The translations under genes were made by a program, and so were the position numbers. Of a stretch of 64,000 nt of DNA, positions 9,303 through 17,954 are shown piece by piece. Source of the DNA: UBA2040 sp002384725 (lineage in GTDB: Bacteria; Bacteroidota; Bacteroidia; Flavobacteriales_D; Crocinitomicaceae); contig CAWUXE010000002.1 in the NCBI GenBank assembly GCA_963926475.1, positions 124,001 through 188,000 of the forward strand, in the 5' to 3' direction. The notes under the pieces are model-generated. The model had not been told where the DNA came from. It saw nothing but the letters and a program-made list of their open reading frames with translations, and searched no databases. Positions within the stretch are counted from its first letter, which is position 1. Every line of letters begins with the position of its first letter.

Positions 9303-11864
9303 TTGATAACCAAAAAACATTCCAGAATTCGAGTTTTCTTCGCAACGTTGTTAATAATGTTTGTTCATTCCATTGGTTACACACAATTATTACCAAACAA
9401 AGATACTGTATACGTTATAGATGATTCCTTCGATGAGGAGGTTTTTTACGACGCGCTCGACTCCACCAATGTCGATTTAAGAACTAATCGGGTGACCTTG
9501 GTAAAAGAAGCGATTATTAGATATGGTGACATCACAATGACTGCCGATTATATCATTATTGATTTGGATAAAAATGAGGTGACAGCAACTTATTTAACCG
9601 ATAGTGTAGGGAACCAAACTGGTCGACCCCAATTTGACGACGGCATTGAAAAAATGACGGCTTCAACTATTCGGTACAATTTCAATACTGAAAAAGGGTA
9701 TATCGAAGATGTCATGACCAAGCAAGATGAAAATTACTTGTACATGGGAGTTGCCAAACGTCACCCAAATGAAGAGGTCCATTTTAAAGAAGGAAAATTC
9801 ACGACGTGTGATTTAGAAGAACCCCATTTTCATTTTCAATTGTCGAAAGCTATTTTAATTCCTGAAAAAAGAATCGTTTCTGGCCCATTGAACTTATGGG
9901 TAAAAGGAATTCCGACACCCTTGGGACTTCCATTTGCCATCATTCCTCAATCAAAGGATCGAATTTCTGGCTTTATTTTTCCGCAGATTATTCCTGCTTC
10001 GCAATATGGATTTGGTTTCGAAAAACTAGGCTACTACATTCCAATCAACGATAATTTACAAACGACTGTTTACGGAACAATATACTCCCGAGGAACCTTT
10101 GGAATTGGCGCAGTTACCGATTACTCAGTAAAATACAAATACAGTGGAGCTATCGATTTAGGCTATGATTTGTTTAGAAATGGCTTTCCCACCAATGATT
10201 CAAGAAAAAATTTCCGAGTGAACTGGCAGCACAACCAAGATAGAAAAGGAAATCCGAATTGGTATTTTCGCTCGAACGTGAATTTCACTTCCATCAACAA
10301 CCCTCAAACCAACGTGGATCCATCGAATGGTCAGTATTTGAACAATGCTTTTTTATCCGATATTTCATTGGATCGATCTTTTGGGAATTTACCTATCCGC
10401 GCAGGAGTTAAACTTTCGACTAGACAAAGTTCGAACAATAAAACGACTGACTTAACAAGTCCCGTGTTTAATTTCAACATGACCCAAATCTTTCCACTTC
10501 AAAAATTAGTTGCTTCGTCGAGAGGTTGGCGTCAAGCAATTAGCAGATTTGGTGTAACCTACGACATGGAAGGAAAAAACCAATCTAGCTTTGCAGATAG
10601 TTTGATGCAGCAAGGTGATTTTCAAGCTATTCAAGACAAATTTAAGAACGGAATATTTCAAAAAGCCAAAGCAAAAACGACCATTGGTCTTTTTAAAAAT
10701 GCTTTAAAAATCAATCCTTCCTTCACCTATTCGAATTCGTACAACTTTCAAACTTCGGAACGATTTGATGATTCGACCTTGAACGAATCAACTGGATCGT
10801 ATTCTAATTTCGTGAATTCTCGCGTAGTGAACGTCAGTGATATGGCGCAAACAATCGATTTTACAGCCAACGCTACAACCGTCTTTTATTCTTATTACAA
10901 GGCAGTAGGGAAAAATAAGCCGATTATTCGTCATGTCTTGACGCCAACGATAGGATACACGTACCGTCCAAATATGAATACAAACAGTACATTCATTTCC
11001 AACTATTCCGGTGATACCATTACCTACTCTCGATTTGAGAACAGTATTTATTCTGCCAATTCAACACGGGACCAAAGCTTGTTGACCTTCAACATGAACA
11101 GCACCTTGGAGTTGAAACGAAAATCAGATAAAGATACCATTACCGGTTTCCAAAAAATTAAATTATTCGACAACTTCTCGGTTAGCGGAAATTATGATTT
11201 CGAAAAAGACTCGATGAAGTTGTCTAATTTTTCAACCAATCTAAGAATCAGCCCTTTGAAAGCCTTAAGCCTCCAAGTTAACGGAACGTTCAGTCCATAT
11301 GATTGGAACGACAGCACAGGCACTTCTTTCGATTCATACGCCTTAAAATCAAGAGGAAACTTAGGGCGATTTACCAACTTAACTTTTGCCACGAGTTATA
11401 CTTTAACCTCAAGGAAAAGTCTAGAGAAGCTAGACGACGTTCGTTCAAAAATGGAAGAAAACTGGACGGCAGATTATCAATATTTCATTGAACATCCGGA
11501 ACAAATCATCAGTTTCGAAATACCTTGGAAAGTGACCATGTCCTACAATTCGAGTTGGACGGCTAATCAATCTCTAACCGCCGCTAACAATGAAAGGTCG
11601 GCAGTCGTTCAGACCATCCAAATGAATGGAGACGCATCTTTTACTAAACGTTGGAAAATTTCGGGTAACGCCAATTTCGATATGGAAACGGCAAAAATTA
11701 CCTATTCTCAATTCTCAGTAGTCAGAGATTTGCATTGTTGGCAACTTTCTTTTCAATGGACCCCTATTGCTCAAGTGAAGTATTTCTCTTTTCAAATGAA
11801 CGCGAAATCGAGCTTGTTTCAAGATGCTAAATTGCGATTCAACAAACCACCTTTCTTTTTATAG
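9303..11864 (+). CDS. lptD: LPS-assembly outer-membrane protein LptD
   Basis: The 853-residue product has an N-terminal hydrophobic signal (FFATLLIMFVHSIGYTQ). An OstA/LptA-like beta-jellyroll follows (about residues 55-190; ADYIIIDLDKNEVTATYLTD). The large C-terminal beta-barrel ends in the aromatic-rich NKPPFFL. LptD inserts LPS into the outer leaflet. The frame has no ATG before residue 19. The TTG at 9303 is the only start that keeps a full signal peptide, because the in-frame ATG at 9357 would remove its basic and early hydrophobic part. Bacteroidota LptD differs in sequence from the proteobacterial form, so the call rests on architecture and OstA-like pattern. Confidence 0.8.
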   Translation: MITKKHSRIRVFFATLLIMFVHSIGYTQLLPNKDTVYVIDDSFDEEVFYDALDSTNVDLRTNRVTLVKEAIIRYGDITMTADYIIIDLDKNEVTATYLTDSVGNQTGRPQFDDGIEKMTASTIRYNFNTEKGYIEDVMTKQDENYLYMGVAKRHPNEEVHFKEGKFTTCDLEEPHFHFQLSKAILIPEKRIVSGPLNLWVKGIPTPLGLPFAIIPQSKDRISGFIFPQIIPASQYGFGFEKLGYYIPINDNLQTTVYGTIYSRGTFGIGAVTDYSVKYKYSGAIDLGYDLFRNGFPTNDSRKNFRVNWQHNQDRKGNPNWYFRSNVNFTSINNPQTNVDPSNGQYLNNAFLSDISLDRSFGNLPIRAGVKLSTRQSSNNKTTDLTSPVFNFNMTQIFPLQKLVASSRGWRQAISRFGVTYDMEGKNQSSFADSLMQQGDFQAIQDKFKNGIFQKAKAKTTIGLFKNALKINPSFTYSNSYNFQTSERFDDSTLNESTGSYSNFVNSRVVNVSDMAQTIDFTANATTVFYSYYKAVGKNKPIIRHVLTPTIGYTYRPNMNTNSTFISNYSGDTITYSRFENSIYSANSTRDQSLLTFNMNSTLELKRKSDKDTITGFQKIKLFDNFSVSGNYDFEKDSMKLSNFSTNLRISPLKALSLQVNGTFSPYDWNDSTGTSFDSYALKSRGNLGRFTNLTFATSYTLTSRKSLEKLDDVRSKMEENWTADYQYFIEHPEQIISFEIPWKVTMSYNSSWTANQSLTAANNERSAVVQTIQMNGDASFTKRWKISGNANFDMETAKITYSQFSVVRDLHCWQLSFQWTPIAQVKYFSFQMNAKSSLFQDAKLRFNKPPFFL

Positions 11865-11905
11865 AAATATTTTTATTGTAGATTTAGAAAACTTTTACTG
11901 CTTAC

Positions 11906-11926
11906 TTATGGTATAAATTACAAAAA
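11906..11926. promoter_or_regulatory. inverted-repeat operator before zwf (one mismatch per half-site)
   Basis: The sequence reads TTATGGTA, a 5-base spacer, then TACAAAAA. This is the same 8-5-8 layout as the two perfect repeats in the glucan locus, with one mismatch in each half. It ends 21 bases before the zwf ATG, where a repressor or activator of the Entner-Doudoroff operon would be expected to bind. Assignment to the Nudix-type regulator at 26243-26938 is inference. Confidence 0.55.
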
Positions 11927-11947
11927 GTAATTAACTTAGTTGTAAAT

Positions 11948-13438
11948 ATGACAAACAAAACTCAAAATCTAATAAAGATACTTCCATTTAATTTTATCGT
12001 ATTTGGCGGCGATGGTGACTTAGCGTATCGAAAAATATACCCAGCTCTTTTTCATCGTTTCGCTGATAATCAATTGCAGATGGAGTTCAATATATGCTGT
12101 ATTACTCGCACGTCGAATATTGAATCAGATATAATGGCAAGCATTAAAACCTTTATCGAAGCTTCTATTGATTATGAGATTGAAAAAAACATGTCAGAGG
12201 AATTTTTGAAAAAAATAAAAATTATCATCATTTCAAAGCCAACAATCGAAGAATATCGCTCTCTACAAGAATTTATCAATAATACGTCTGAAAGACAAAA
12301 TGTATATTATTTATCAACTCCTTCGTCGGCATTTGGTGAAATTTCATCCATGCTGAAAAAAGTAAAAATTCTGAATAAAAACAGCAAAGTTGTTCTTGAA
12401 AAACCTTTGGGATTTAGTTTAAAATCATCCAAAGAAATTCAAACACAAATTACCAAATCTTTTAATGAATCACAGATTTATAGAATAGACCACTATTTAG
12501 GCAAAGAAACCGTGCAAAACTTAATGGTGCTGCGTTTTGCAAATCATCTTTTCGAGCATTCATGGAGTTCGGAAGATATAGATTCAGTTCAAATTACTGT
12601 TGCAGAAAGTTTGGGCGTAGAAAAAAGAGGCAATTATTATGACAAAAGTGGGGCTCTACTTGATATGGTGCAAAATCATTTATTGCAATTGTTGTGCTTA
12701 ATTGCAATGGAACCGCCAACAAAACTAGAAGCTGAATCAGTACGAAATGAAAAATTGAAAGTCCTCAATTCACTTCGTATGTTCAACGATAAATCTGTTC
12801 TTACACAAACAGCTCGTGGACAATATTCACGCGGAAAAATCAATGAAACCTCTGTTCCTTCATATTTGGAAGACATAGACAATTATGAATCGAATACAGA
12901 GACTTTCGTCGCAATAAAGGCATTTATTGACAATTGGAGATGGAAAGGCACGCCTTTTTACATGCGCACCGGGAAACGAATGGCGAAGCGCTACTCTGAA
13001 ATCATTATTAATTTCAAATCAGTTCGACATAATGTATTTGATGCGAACGAAGAAATTCCAGGGAATAAATTAATTATGCGACTTCAACCTGAGGAAAGAA
13101 TAGAATTGGTACAAATGACGAAATTGCCTGGCCCAGGTGGTTATCGATATCGTCCCATTAGTCTTAAATTAGATTATGTAGATTCTTTTCAGGAAAGATT
13201 TCCAGAGGCATATGAAAGACTTATAATTGATGTGCTGCGCGGTGAACAGACTCTTTTTATGCACCAGAAAGAATTAGAAGCAGCTTGGAAATGGATAGAA
13301 TCAATTACCAACAGTTGGGAAAAAACGGGAATGAAAAATATTCTTTATCATGCGGGATCTTTGGGTCCTGGTGATCAAATTATGAACGAAAAACACGAAT
13401 GGTCAAAATCGAACAAAGATGATATTGAAACAATTTGA
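11948..13438 (+). CDS. zwf: glucose-6-phosphate 1-dehydrogenase
   Basis: The 496-residue enzyme oxidises glucose-6-phosphate to 6-phosphogluconolactone. The nucleotide-binding loop is GGDGDLAYRK (residues 20-29), where the usual third residue (T or S) is Asp. Other motifs are EKPLG (about residues 151-155) and the active-site RIDHYLGKE (about 178-186). Length and domain order (Rossmann then C-terminal dimerisation domain, with FYMRTGKRM) are normal. It is the first gene of the zwf-pgl-edd-eda operon and overlaps pgl by 20 bases. An operator-like repeat ends 21 bases upstream of its ATG. Confidence 0.95.
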   Translation: MTNKTQNLIKILPFNFIVFGGDGDLAYRKIYPALFHRFADNQLQMEFNICCITRTSNIESDIMASIKTFIEASIDYEIEKNMSEEFLKKIKIIIISKPTIEEYRSLQEFINNTSERQNVYYLSTPSSAFGEISSMLKKVKILNKNSKVVLEKPLGFSLKSSKEIQTQITKSFNESQIYRIDHYLGKETVQNLMVLRFANHLFEHSWSSEDIDSVQITVAESLGVEKRGNYYDKSGALLDMVQNHLLQLLCLIAMEPPTKLEAESVRNEKLKVLNSLRMFNDKSVLTQTARGQYSRGKINETSVPSYLEDIDNYESNTETFVAIKAFIDNWRWKGTPFYMRTGKRMAKRYSEIIINFKSVRHNVFDANEEIPGNKLIMRLQPEERIELVQMTKLPGPGGYRYRPISLKLDYVDSFQERFPEAYERLIIDVLRGEQTLFMHQKELEAAWKWIESITNSWEKTGMKNILYHAGSLGPGDQIMNEKHEWSKSNKDDIETI

Positions 13439-14093
13439 TTCACAAAAAAAATTAGAGAAAAAACTCGCGAAATACATCATAAATATTATTCTTAATTCGA
13501 TAGAAACTCGAGGAACATCTAATATTCTTTTATCTGGAGGTAGTACTCCACTGAATCTTTACAAAACTTTAGGTTCTTATGAAATTAATTGGTCAAAAGT
13601 TAACATAGGACTAGTCGATGAAAGGTTTGTTCCTGTTAATAGCGAATTCAATAATCATTCAAAAATTAAAGGCTCTCTTAACAAGAACAGTAGTATGGAA
13701 ATTGACGTTTTGCCAATGGTATTAAATGATTCTGATTTTGAAGAAAATCTAAAGCATCTAACTTTGACTTATAACCCTTTTTTCTCCTACATTGATTTTT
13801 GTTTGCTCGGTATGGGTGAAGATGGACATACAGCTTCTATTTTTCCAAATGATCCAGAATCGATTAAACTAATTTCTGACACCAATAAAAACATTGGCCC
13901 TGCATACGCTCCCAATCATCCAACAAGAAGAATAAGCTGCAATAAAACAATGTTGTCAAGTTCAACAAATAACGCATTAATGATTCTCGGTAAGAAAAAG
14001 TTAAAGATCCTGCAAAATTCAATTGACAAAGGATTGCCTATCTCAGAATTTTCCGGTGTTAAAAATGAATTAAACGTATATTACACAGAATGA
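13419..14093 (+). CDS. pgl: 6-phosphogluconolactonase
   Basis: The 224-residue SIS/glucosamine-6-phosphate-isomerase-like protein carries the DevB-type motifs LLSGGSTPLNLY (about residues 38-49) and LLGMGEDGHTASIFP (about 129-143), which bind the phosphate and the lactone. It hydrolyses 6-phosphogluconolactone to 6-phosphogluconate. The ATG lies inside the end of zwf and the stop overlaps the edd start (ATGA), so the three genes are translationally coupled. Confidence 0.92.
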   Translation: MILKQFDSQKKLEKKLAKYIINIILNSIETRGTSNILLSGGSTPLNLYKTLGSYEINWSKVNIGLVDERFVPVNSEFNNHSKIKGSLNKNSSMEIDVLPMVLNDSDFEENLKHLTLTYNPFFSYIDFCLLGMGEDGHTASIFPNDPESIKLISDTNKNIGPAYAPNHPTRRISCNKTMLSSSTNNALMILGKKKLKILQNSIDKGLPISEFSGVKNELNVYYTE

Positions 14094-15889
14094 TACACCC
14101 GAAAATACAAGAAGTAACAACCCGAATAATTGAACGAAGTAAGGAGTCAAGAGCCCTTTATCTATCTCAAATGCGTGCTCAATTTGATGTGGATTTCAAT
14201 CGATCTCATTTACATTGCGGAAATTTAGCGCATGCATTTGCAGGTTGTGGCCCAACAGACAAGAAAAATCTTTCCGAAGACATTGTACCTAACATTGGTA
14301 TTATAACGGCATACAATGACATGCTTTCTGCACATAAAACCTTTGAAGATTATCCACATGAATTGAGAAAAAACGCAACAAAGTACAATGCAGTTGTTCA
14401 AGTGGCCAGCGGAGTGCCCGCCATGTGCGATGGTGTGACCCAAGGTCAAGACGGAATGGAATTATCCCTTTTTAGTCGAGATGTTATTGCTATGTCCACC
14501 GTGATAGGACTTTCCCACAATATGTTCGACGGTGTTTTGAACTTAGGTATTTGCGATAAAATTGTTCCTGGTCTTTTGATGGGCTCACTAAAATTTGGTC
14601 ATTTACCGGTTGCATTTGTCCCAGGCGGGCCAATGGAAACAGGAATCAGTAACGACGAAAAAGCACGTATTCGCAGAGATTTCGCAGAAGGAAAAATTTC
14701 GAGAGAAGAATTATTGAAAGGAGAATCCGATTCTTATCACTCTCCAGGAACGTGTACCTTTTATGGAACCGCGAACAGCAACCAAATGTTAATGGAAATT
14801 ATGGGATTACAGCTACCTGGCTCAAGTTTCGTTAATCCTGGTACTGAACTACGTACACTTTTGAACGAAGAAATCGTGAAAGTAATGGCTGATAAGGCGA
14901 AATCTAAAAAATTCGAAAACGGATTGGGCGTCTTGATGGATGAAAAAGCCATAACAAATGGCATAATTGGGCTTTTGGCAACAGGAGGTTCAACAAATCA
15001 CACCATTCATATTATTGCAATTGCAAATGCGGCTGGAATAAAAGTTAACTGGCAAGATTTTTCTGATTTGTCGAAGGTGATTCCTTTGTTAACCAAAGTC
15101 TATCCGAATGGAGCAGCTGATATCAATCATTTTCACGCAGCTGGCGGAATGGGCTTCGTGATGCATACCTTACTGGAAAACAATCTTTTGCATTCAGATG
15201 TTCAAACCGTTCTAGGAATTGGATTGGAGAAATTTACACAAGAACCAAAAATTGTAAATGGCCTTATCCATTGGAATGAAGGACAGAAATCAAGTTTAAA
15301 TGATTCCATCTTACGGCCCGTATCAAACCCTTTCTCGAACGAAGGGGGACTTACTTTATTGCAAGGTAATATCGGTCGATCCATAATGAAAACTTCAGCG
15401 GTTTCAGAAGATTACTTTGTAACTGAAGCTCCTGCAATGGTGTTTAATGAACAAGAAGATTTCATGAAAGAATTCAAAGCAGGAAATCTTAACAAGGATT
15501 TTGTAGCCGTTCTCCCCTTTCAAGGTCCTAAGCAAAATGGAATGCCTGAATTACATCAATTGACGCCATCATTGACTATTTTACAAAAACGCGGATTTAA
15601 GGTGGCACTTGTAACCGATGGGAGAATGTCAGGTGCATCTGGAAAGATTCCAGCAGCTATTCATGTCACTCCTGAAGCTAGGGATGGTGGTTTAATTGGT
15701 AAAATTCAAAACGGAGATATTATTCGAGTAGACGCGTTAAGTGGCGTGCTATCTTGTTTGGACGAAACCATTGCAAATCGAAAATTAATTTCAAAAGACA
15801 ATTCAAAGGTGTTTGGATTGGGAAGAGAATTATTCGCAAATATGCGCGCCATGGTCAATTCTAGCGAAGAAGGTGCCAGTTTTTTATAA
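14090..15889 (+). CDS. edd: phosphogluconate dehydratase
   Basis: The 599-residue protein belongs to the IlvD/Edd family of Fe-S dehydratases. Conserved segments include the cysteine in AGCGPTDKKN (about residues 48-57), CDGVTQGQDGMELS, GICDKIVPGLLMG and VTDGRMSGASGKIP. The length and the segment HSPGTCTFYGTANSNQM favour phosphogluconate dehydratase over dihydroxy-acid dehydratase, and its position between pgl and eda settles this. It converts 6-phosphogluconate to KDPG. Confidence 0.95.
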   Translation: MIHPKIQEVTTRIIERSKESRALYLSQMRAQFDVDFNRSHLHCGNLAHAFAGCGPTDKKNLSEDIVPNIGIITAYNDMLSAHKTFEDYPHELRKNATKYNAVVQVASGVPAMCDGVTQGQDGMELSLFSRDVIAMSTVIGLSHNMFDGVLNLGICDKIVPGLLMGSLKFGHLPVAFVPGGPMETGISNDEKARIRRDFAEGKISREELLKGESDSYHSPGTCTFYGTANSNQMLMEIMGLQLPGSSFVNPGTELRTLLNEEIVKVMADKAKSKKFENGLGVLMDEKAITNGIIGLLATGGSTNHTIHIIAIANAAGIKVNWQDFSDLSKVIPLLTKVYPNGAADINHFHAAGGMGFVMHTLLENNLLHSDVQTVLGIGLEKFTQEPKIVNGLIHWNEGQKSSLNDSILRPVSNPFSNEGGLTLLQGNIGRSIMKTSAVSEDYFVTEAPAMVFNEQEDFMKEFKAGNLNKDFVAVLPFQGPKQNGMPELHQLTPSLTILQKRGFKVALVTDGRMSGASGKIPAAIHVTPEARDGGLIGKIQNGDIIRVDALSGVLSCLDETIANRKLISKDNSKVFGLGRELFANMRAMVNSSEEGASFL

Positions 15890-15895
15890 GACATT

Positions 15896-16459
15896 ATGAG
15901 TCAAAACAATATAGTCGGTGTATTATCTAAACACAAAATTGTACCAGTTGTTACCATAAATCGCCTCGATGAAGTGGATGGGATTATCCAAAGACTGCAA
16001 GCAGCAGGCATTCATTGTATCGAAGTTACGTTGCGCACCGCAGTAGCATTTGAAGCGATACAAACGATCAAAACAAAATATGGGAATGTCGTTGACGTTG
16101 GCATTGGAACAGTGGTAAACGAAGATCAAATCCAAAAAGCAATACAAATTGGGGTTGATTTTATGGTTAGTCCTGGAATTAATTCAAATTTAGCAACGGT
16201 ATTTGAGAAAAGTGGTATTGCCTTCATTCCTGGAGTTGCCACTCCAAGTGAAATTCTTTTGGCAATGCAATTGGGTTGGAATACACTTAAGTTTTTTCCG
16301 GCTAATCTTTTTGGTGGAATTGATGCACTAAAAACGTATGGTAACGTTTTTCCTTCAATACAATTCTGTCCAACCGGCGGCATAAACGAAAGTTCATTTA
16401 ACGAATTCCTCGCCTTGAAAAACGTTATTTCTGTTGGTGGTTCTTGGATGATTAAATAA
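15896..16459 (+). CDS. eda: KDPG/KHG aldolase, short C-terminus
   Basis: The 187-residue TIM-barrel aldolase splits KDPG into pyruvate and glyceraldehyde-3-phosphate. Active-site residues align with the family: Glu43 and Arg47 in CIEVTLRT, and Lys132 (the Schiff-base lysine) in LKFFPAN. The phosphate-binding CPTGG follows. The protein stops right after VGGSWMIK. Family members usually continue for about 20-25 more residues forming the last helix. No other frame downstream supplies the missing part, so this looks like a genuine short variant or a recent truncation. It starts 6 bases after edd. Confidence 0.9.
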   Translation: MSQNNIVGVLSKHKIVPVVTINRLDEVDGIIQRLQAAGIHCIEVTLRTAVAFEAIQTIKTKYGNVVDVGIGTVVNEDQIQKAIQIGVDFMVSPGINSNLATVFEKSGIAFIPGVATPSEILLAMQLGWNTLKFFPANLFGGIDALKTYGNVFPSIQFCPTGGINESSFNEFLALKNVISVGGSWMIK

Positions 16460-16548
16460 CTAACTTTATAGAGCTCTTTTCTAATTCCTGTTGATAAGAA
16501 TCCTTGTCAAGAAGAATAAATTGTTGTAAATTCTAAAAAATTAGATTA

Positions 16549-16569
16549 TTATTGTACTTAATACAATAA
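16549..16569. promoter_or_regulatory. perfect inverted-repeat operator before the GH-A/outer-membrane operon
   Basis: TTATTGTA, spacer CTTAA, TACAATAA: an exact 8-bp inverted repeat with a 5-base spacer, ending 26 bases before the ATG at 16596. The same repeat, with identical arms, is found at 26208-26228. It is the likely binding site of the Nudix-type regulator encoded in the locus. Confidence 0.7.
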
Positions 16570-16595
16570 GTCATAATCAAACAGGCTTTAAAACT

Positions 16596-17954
16596 ATGAA
16601 ATTTGTTCAAACATGCTTGAAGTCAGCGGCTAAAGTACTGCTTCCCATCATTTTTGCTGCTATTTCGTTTGCTCAAACAAACATTGTCACCGTAAAGAAG
16701 ACGGGGGAGAAATGGAATTTATATGTGAATGACGACCCGTTCTATGTTCTTGGAGCTGGAGGTGAAAAATTCATGGATGAAGTAGTCGCTTGTGGCGGCA
16801 ACACCATTCGCACTTGGGGATTAGAAAATGCTCAAGAGGTATTGGATGAGGCTGAGAAAAAAGGATTGAAAGTCATGTTAGGTATGTGGGTTCAGCATGA
16901 ACGTCACGGATTTGATTACAATGACGAAGATAAAATACAATCCCAACTCAACAATTTTAAATCAGGTGTTCTAAAATACAAAGACCACCCCGCCCTTTTA
17001 ATGTGGGGAATCGGAAATGAATATGAATTGAATTACTCCAACACCAAAGTATGGAAAGCAGTTAACGATATTGCTCAAATGGTCAAAGAATTGGATCCAA
17101 ACCATCCAACTTCGACAGTAACTGCAGGCACCAATGCCGAAAAAATGAAATTCATTAATGAGGTAATGACTGACATTGATATTTATTGCATCAACACATA
17201 TGGCGATATTGGAAATGTGGCTAGCGTTCTTGAAAAAGAAGAATTTAAGGGGCCATATATGATCACTGAATGGGGGCCAAATGGACATTGGGAGTCGCCA
17301 AAAACTCGCTGGGGATCATCAATTGAGCAAACAAGTACCGAAAAAGCTAGCGTATACCAGGAACGTTACGAGAAATACATTTGGGGAGAACGAAATCAAT
17401 GCATCGGTTCATTTGCCTTTCTATGGGGGCAAAAGCAGGAATATACGAGCACATGGTATGGTGTTTTCACCGAAGATGGTTTTCCCACCGAAGCAATTGA
17501 CGCCTTGACATTGAATTGGTCCGGGAAGTATCCAGAAAACCGCAGCCCATCAATCGATTCGGTGCGGATGAACAACCAAATTTGGAGTAAAAATCTCATT
17601 TTAACGCCGTCTCAAAAACTTAATTTCCAAGTATATTCTACCGATAAGAATTCAGATAGGTTAAAATATTCTTGGGAGCTCTATCCTGAAAGTACAGATT
17701 TGAAAACAGGAGGTGATGCAGAAAACAAGCCAGCTATTATTCCGGGTAAGTTGAAGGGCAAAAATAAATTTGAAGTAACCATGAAAGCACCCGTTATTGG
17801 AGGTCGATATAGACTTTTCGTCTCTGTGACAGACGGAAAAAAAGTGGCGTATTCAAACATCCCTTTTTATGTTCAGCATGAACTGAATGGTGACGGAACA
17901 GTAAAAAAGGTTCAATTTATCCAACAAAACTTAAAATCTTTTAATGAGGAATAA
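16596..17954 (+). CDS. clan GH-A glycoside hydrolase (GH2/GH158-like TIM barrel), exported
   Basis: The 452-residue protein has a signal peptide (to about residue 26, SFAQ) and a (beta/alpha)8 barrel with clan GH-A hallmarks. The acid/base is Glu142 in GIGNEYEL and the likely nucleophile is Glu225 in ITEWGPNG. After about residue 310 a beta-rich accessory domain follows (RSPSIDSVRMN to the end). Distant similarity is to GH2 catalytic domains and to GH158-type endo-beta-1,3-glucanases. The exact family cannot be fixed by eye. It heads an operon with two barrels, a lipoprotein and a CBM9-like protein, close to GH16 and GH3, so beta-glucan is the likely substrate. Confidence 0.75.
   Translation: MKFVQTCLKSAAKVLLPIIFAAISFAQTNIVTVKKTGEKWNLYVNDDPFYVLGAGGEKFMDEVVACGGNTIRTWGLENAQEVLDEAEKKGLKVMLGMWVQHERHGFDYNDEDKIQSQLNNFKSGVLKYKDHPALLMWGIGNEYELNYSNTKVWKAVNDIAQMVKELDPNHPTSTVTAGTNAEKMKFINEVMTDIDIYCINTYGDIGNVASVLEKEEFKGPYMITEWGPNGHWESPKTRWGSSIEQTSTEKASVYQERYEKYIWGERNQCIGSFAFLWGQKQEYTSTWYGVFTEDGFPTEAIDALTLNWSGKYPENRSPSIDSVRMNNQIWSKNLILTPSQKLNFQVYSTDKNSDRLKYSWELYPESTDLKTGGDAENKPAIIPGKLKGKNKFEVTMKAPVIGGRYRLFVSVTDGKKVAYSNIPFYVQHELNGDGTVKKVQFIQQNLKSFNEE

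Noticed and set aside
13419..13438. The 20-base overlap of zwf and pgl looked like a frameshift
   Set aside because: Both proteins are complete, with normal ends and all motifs; overlap is ordinary for coupled genes.
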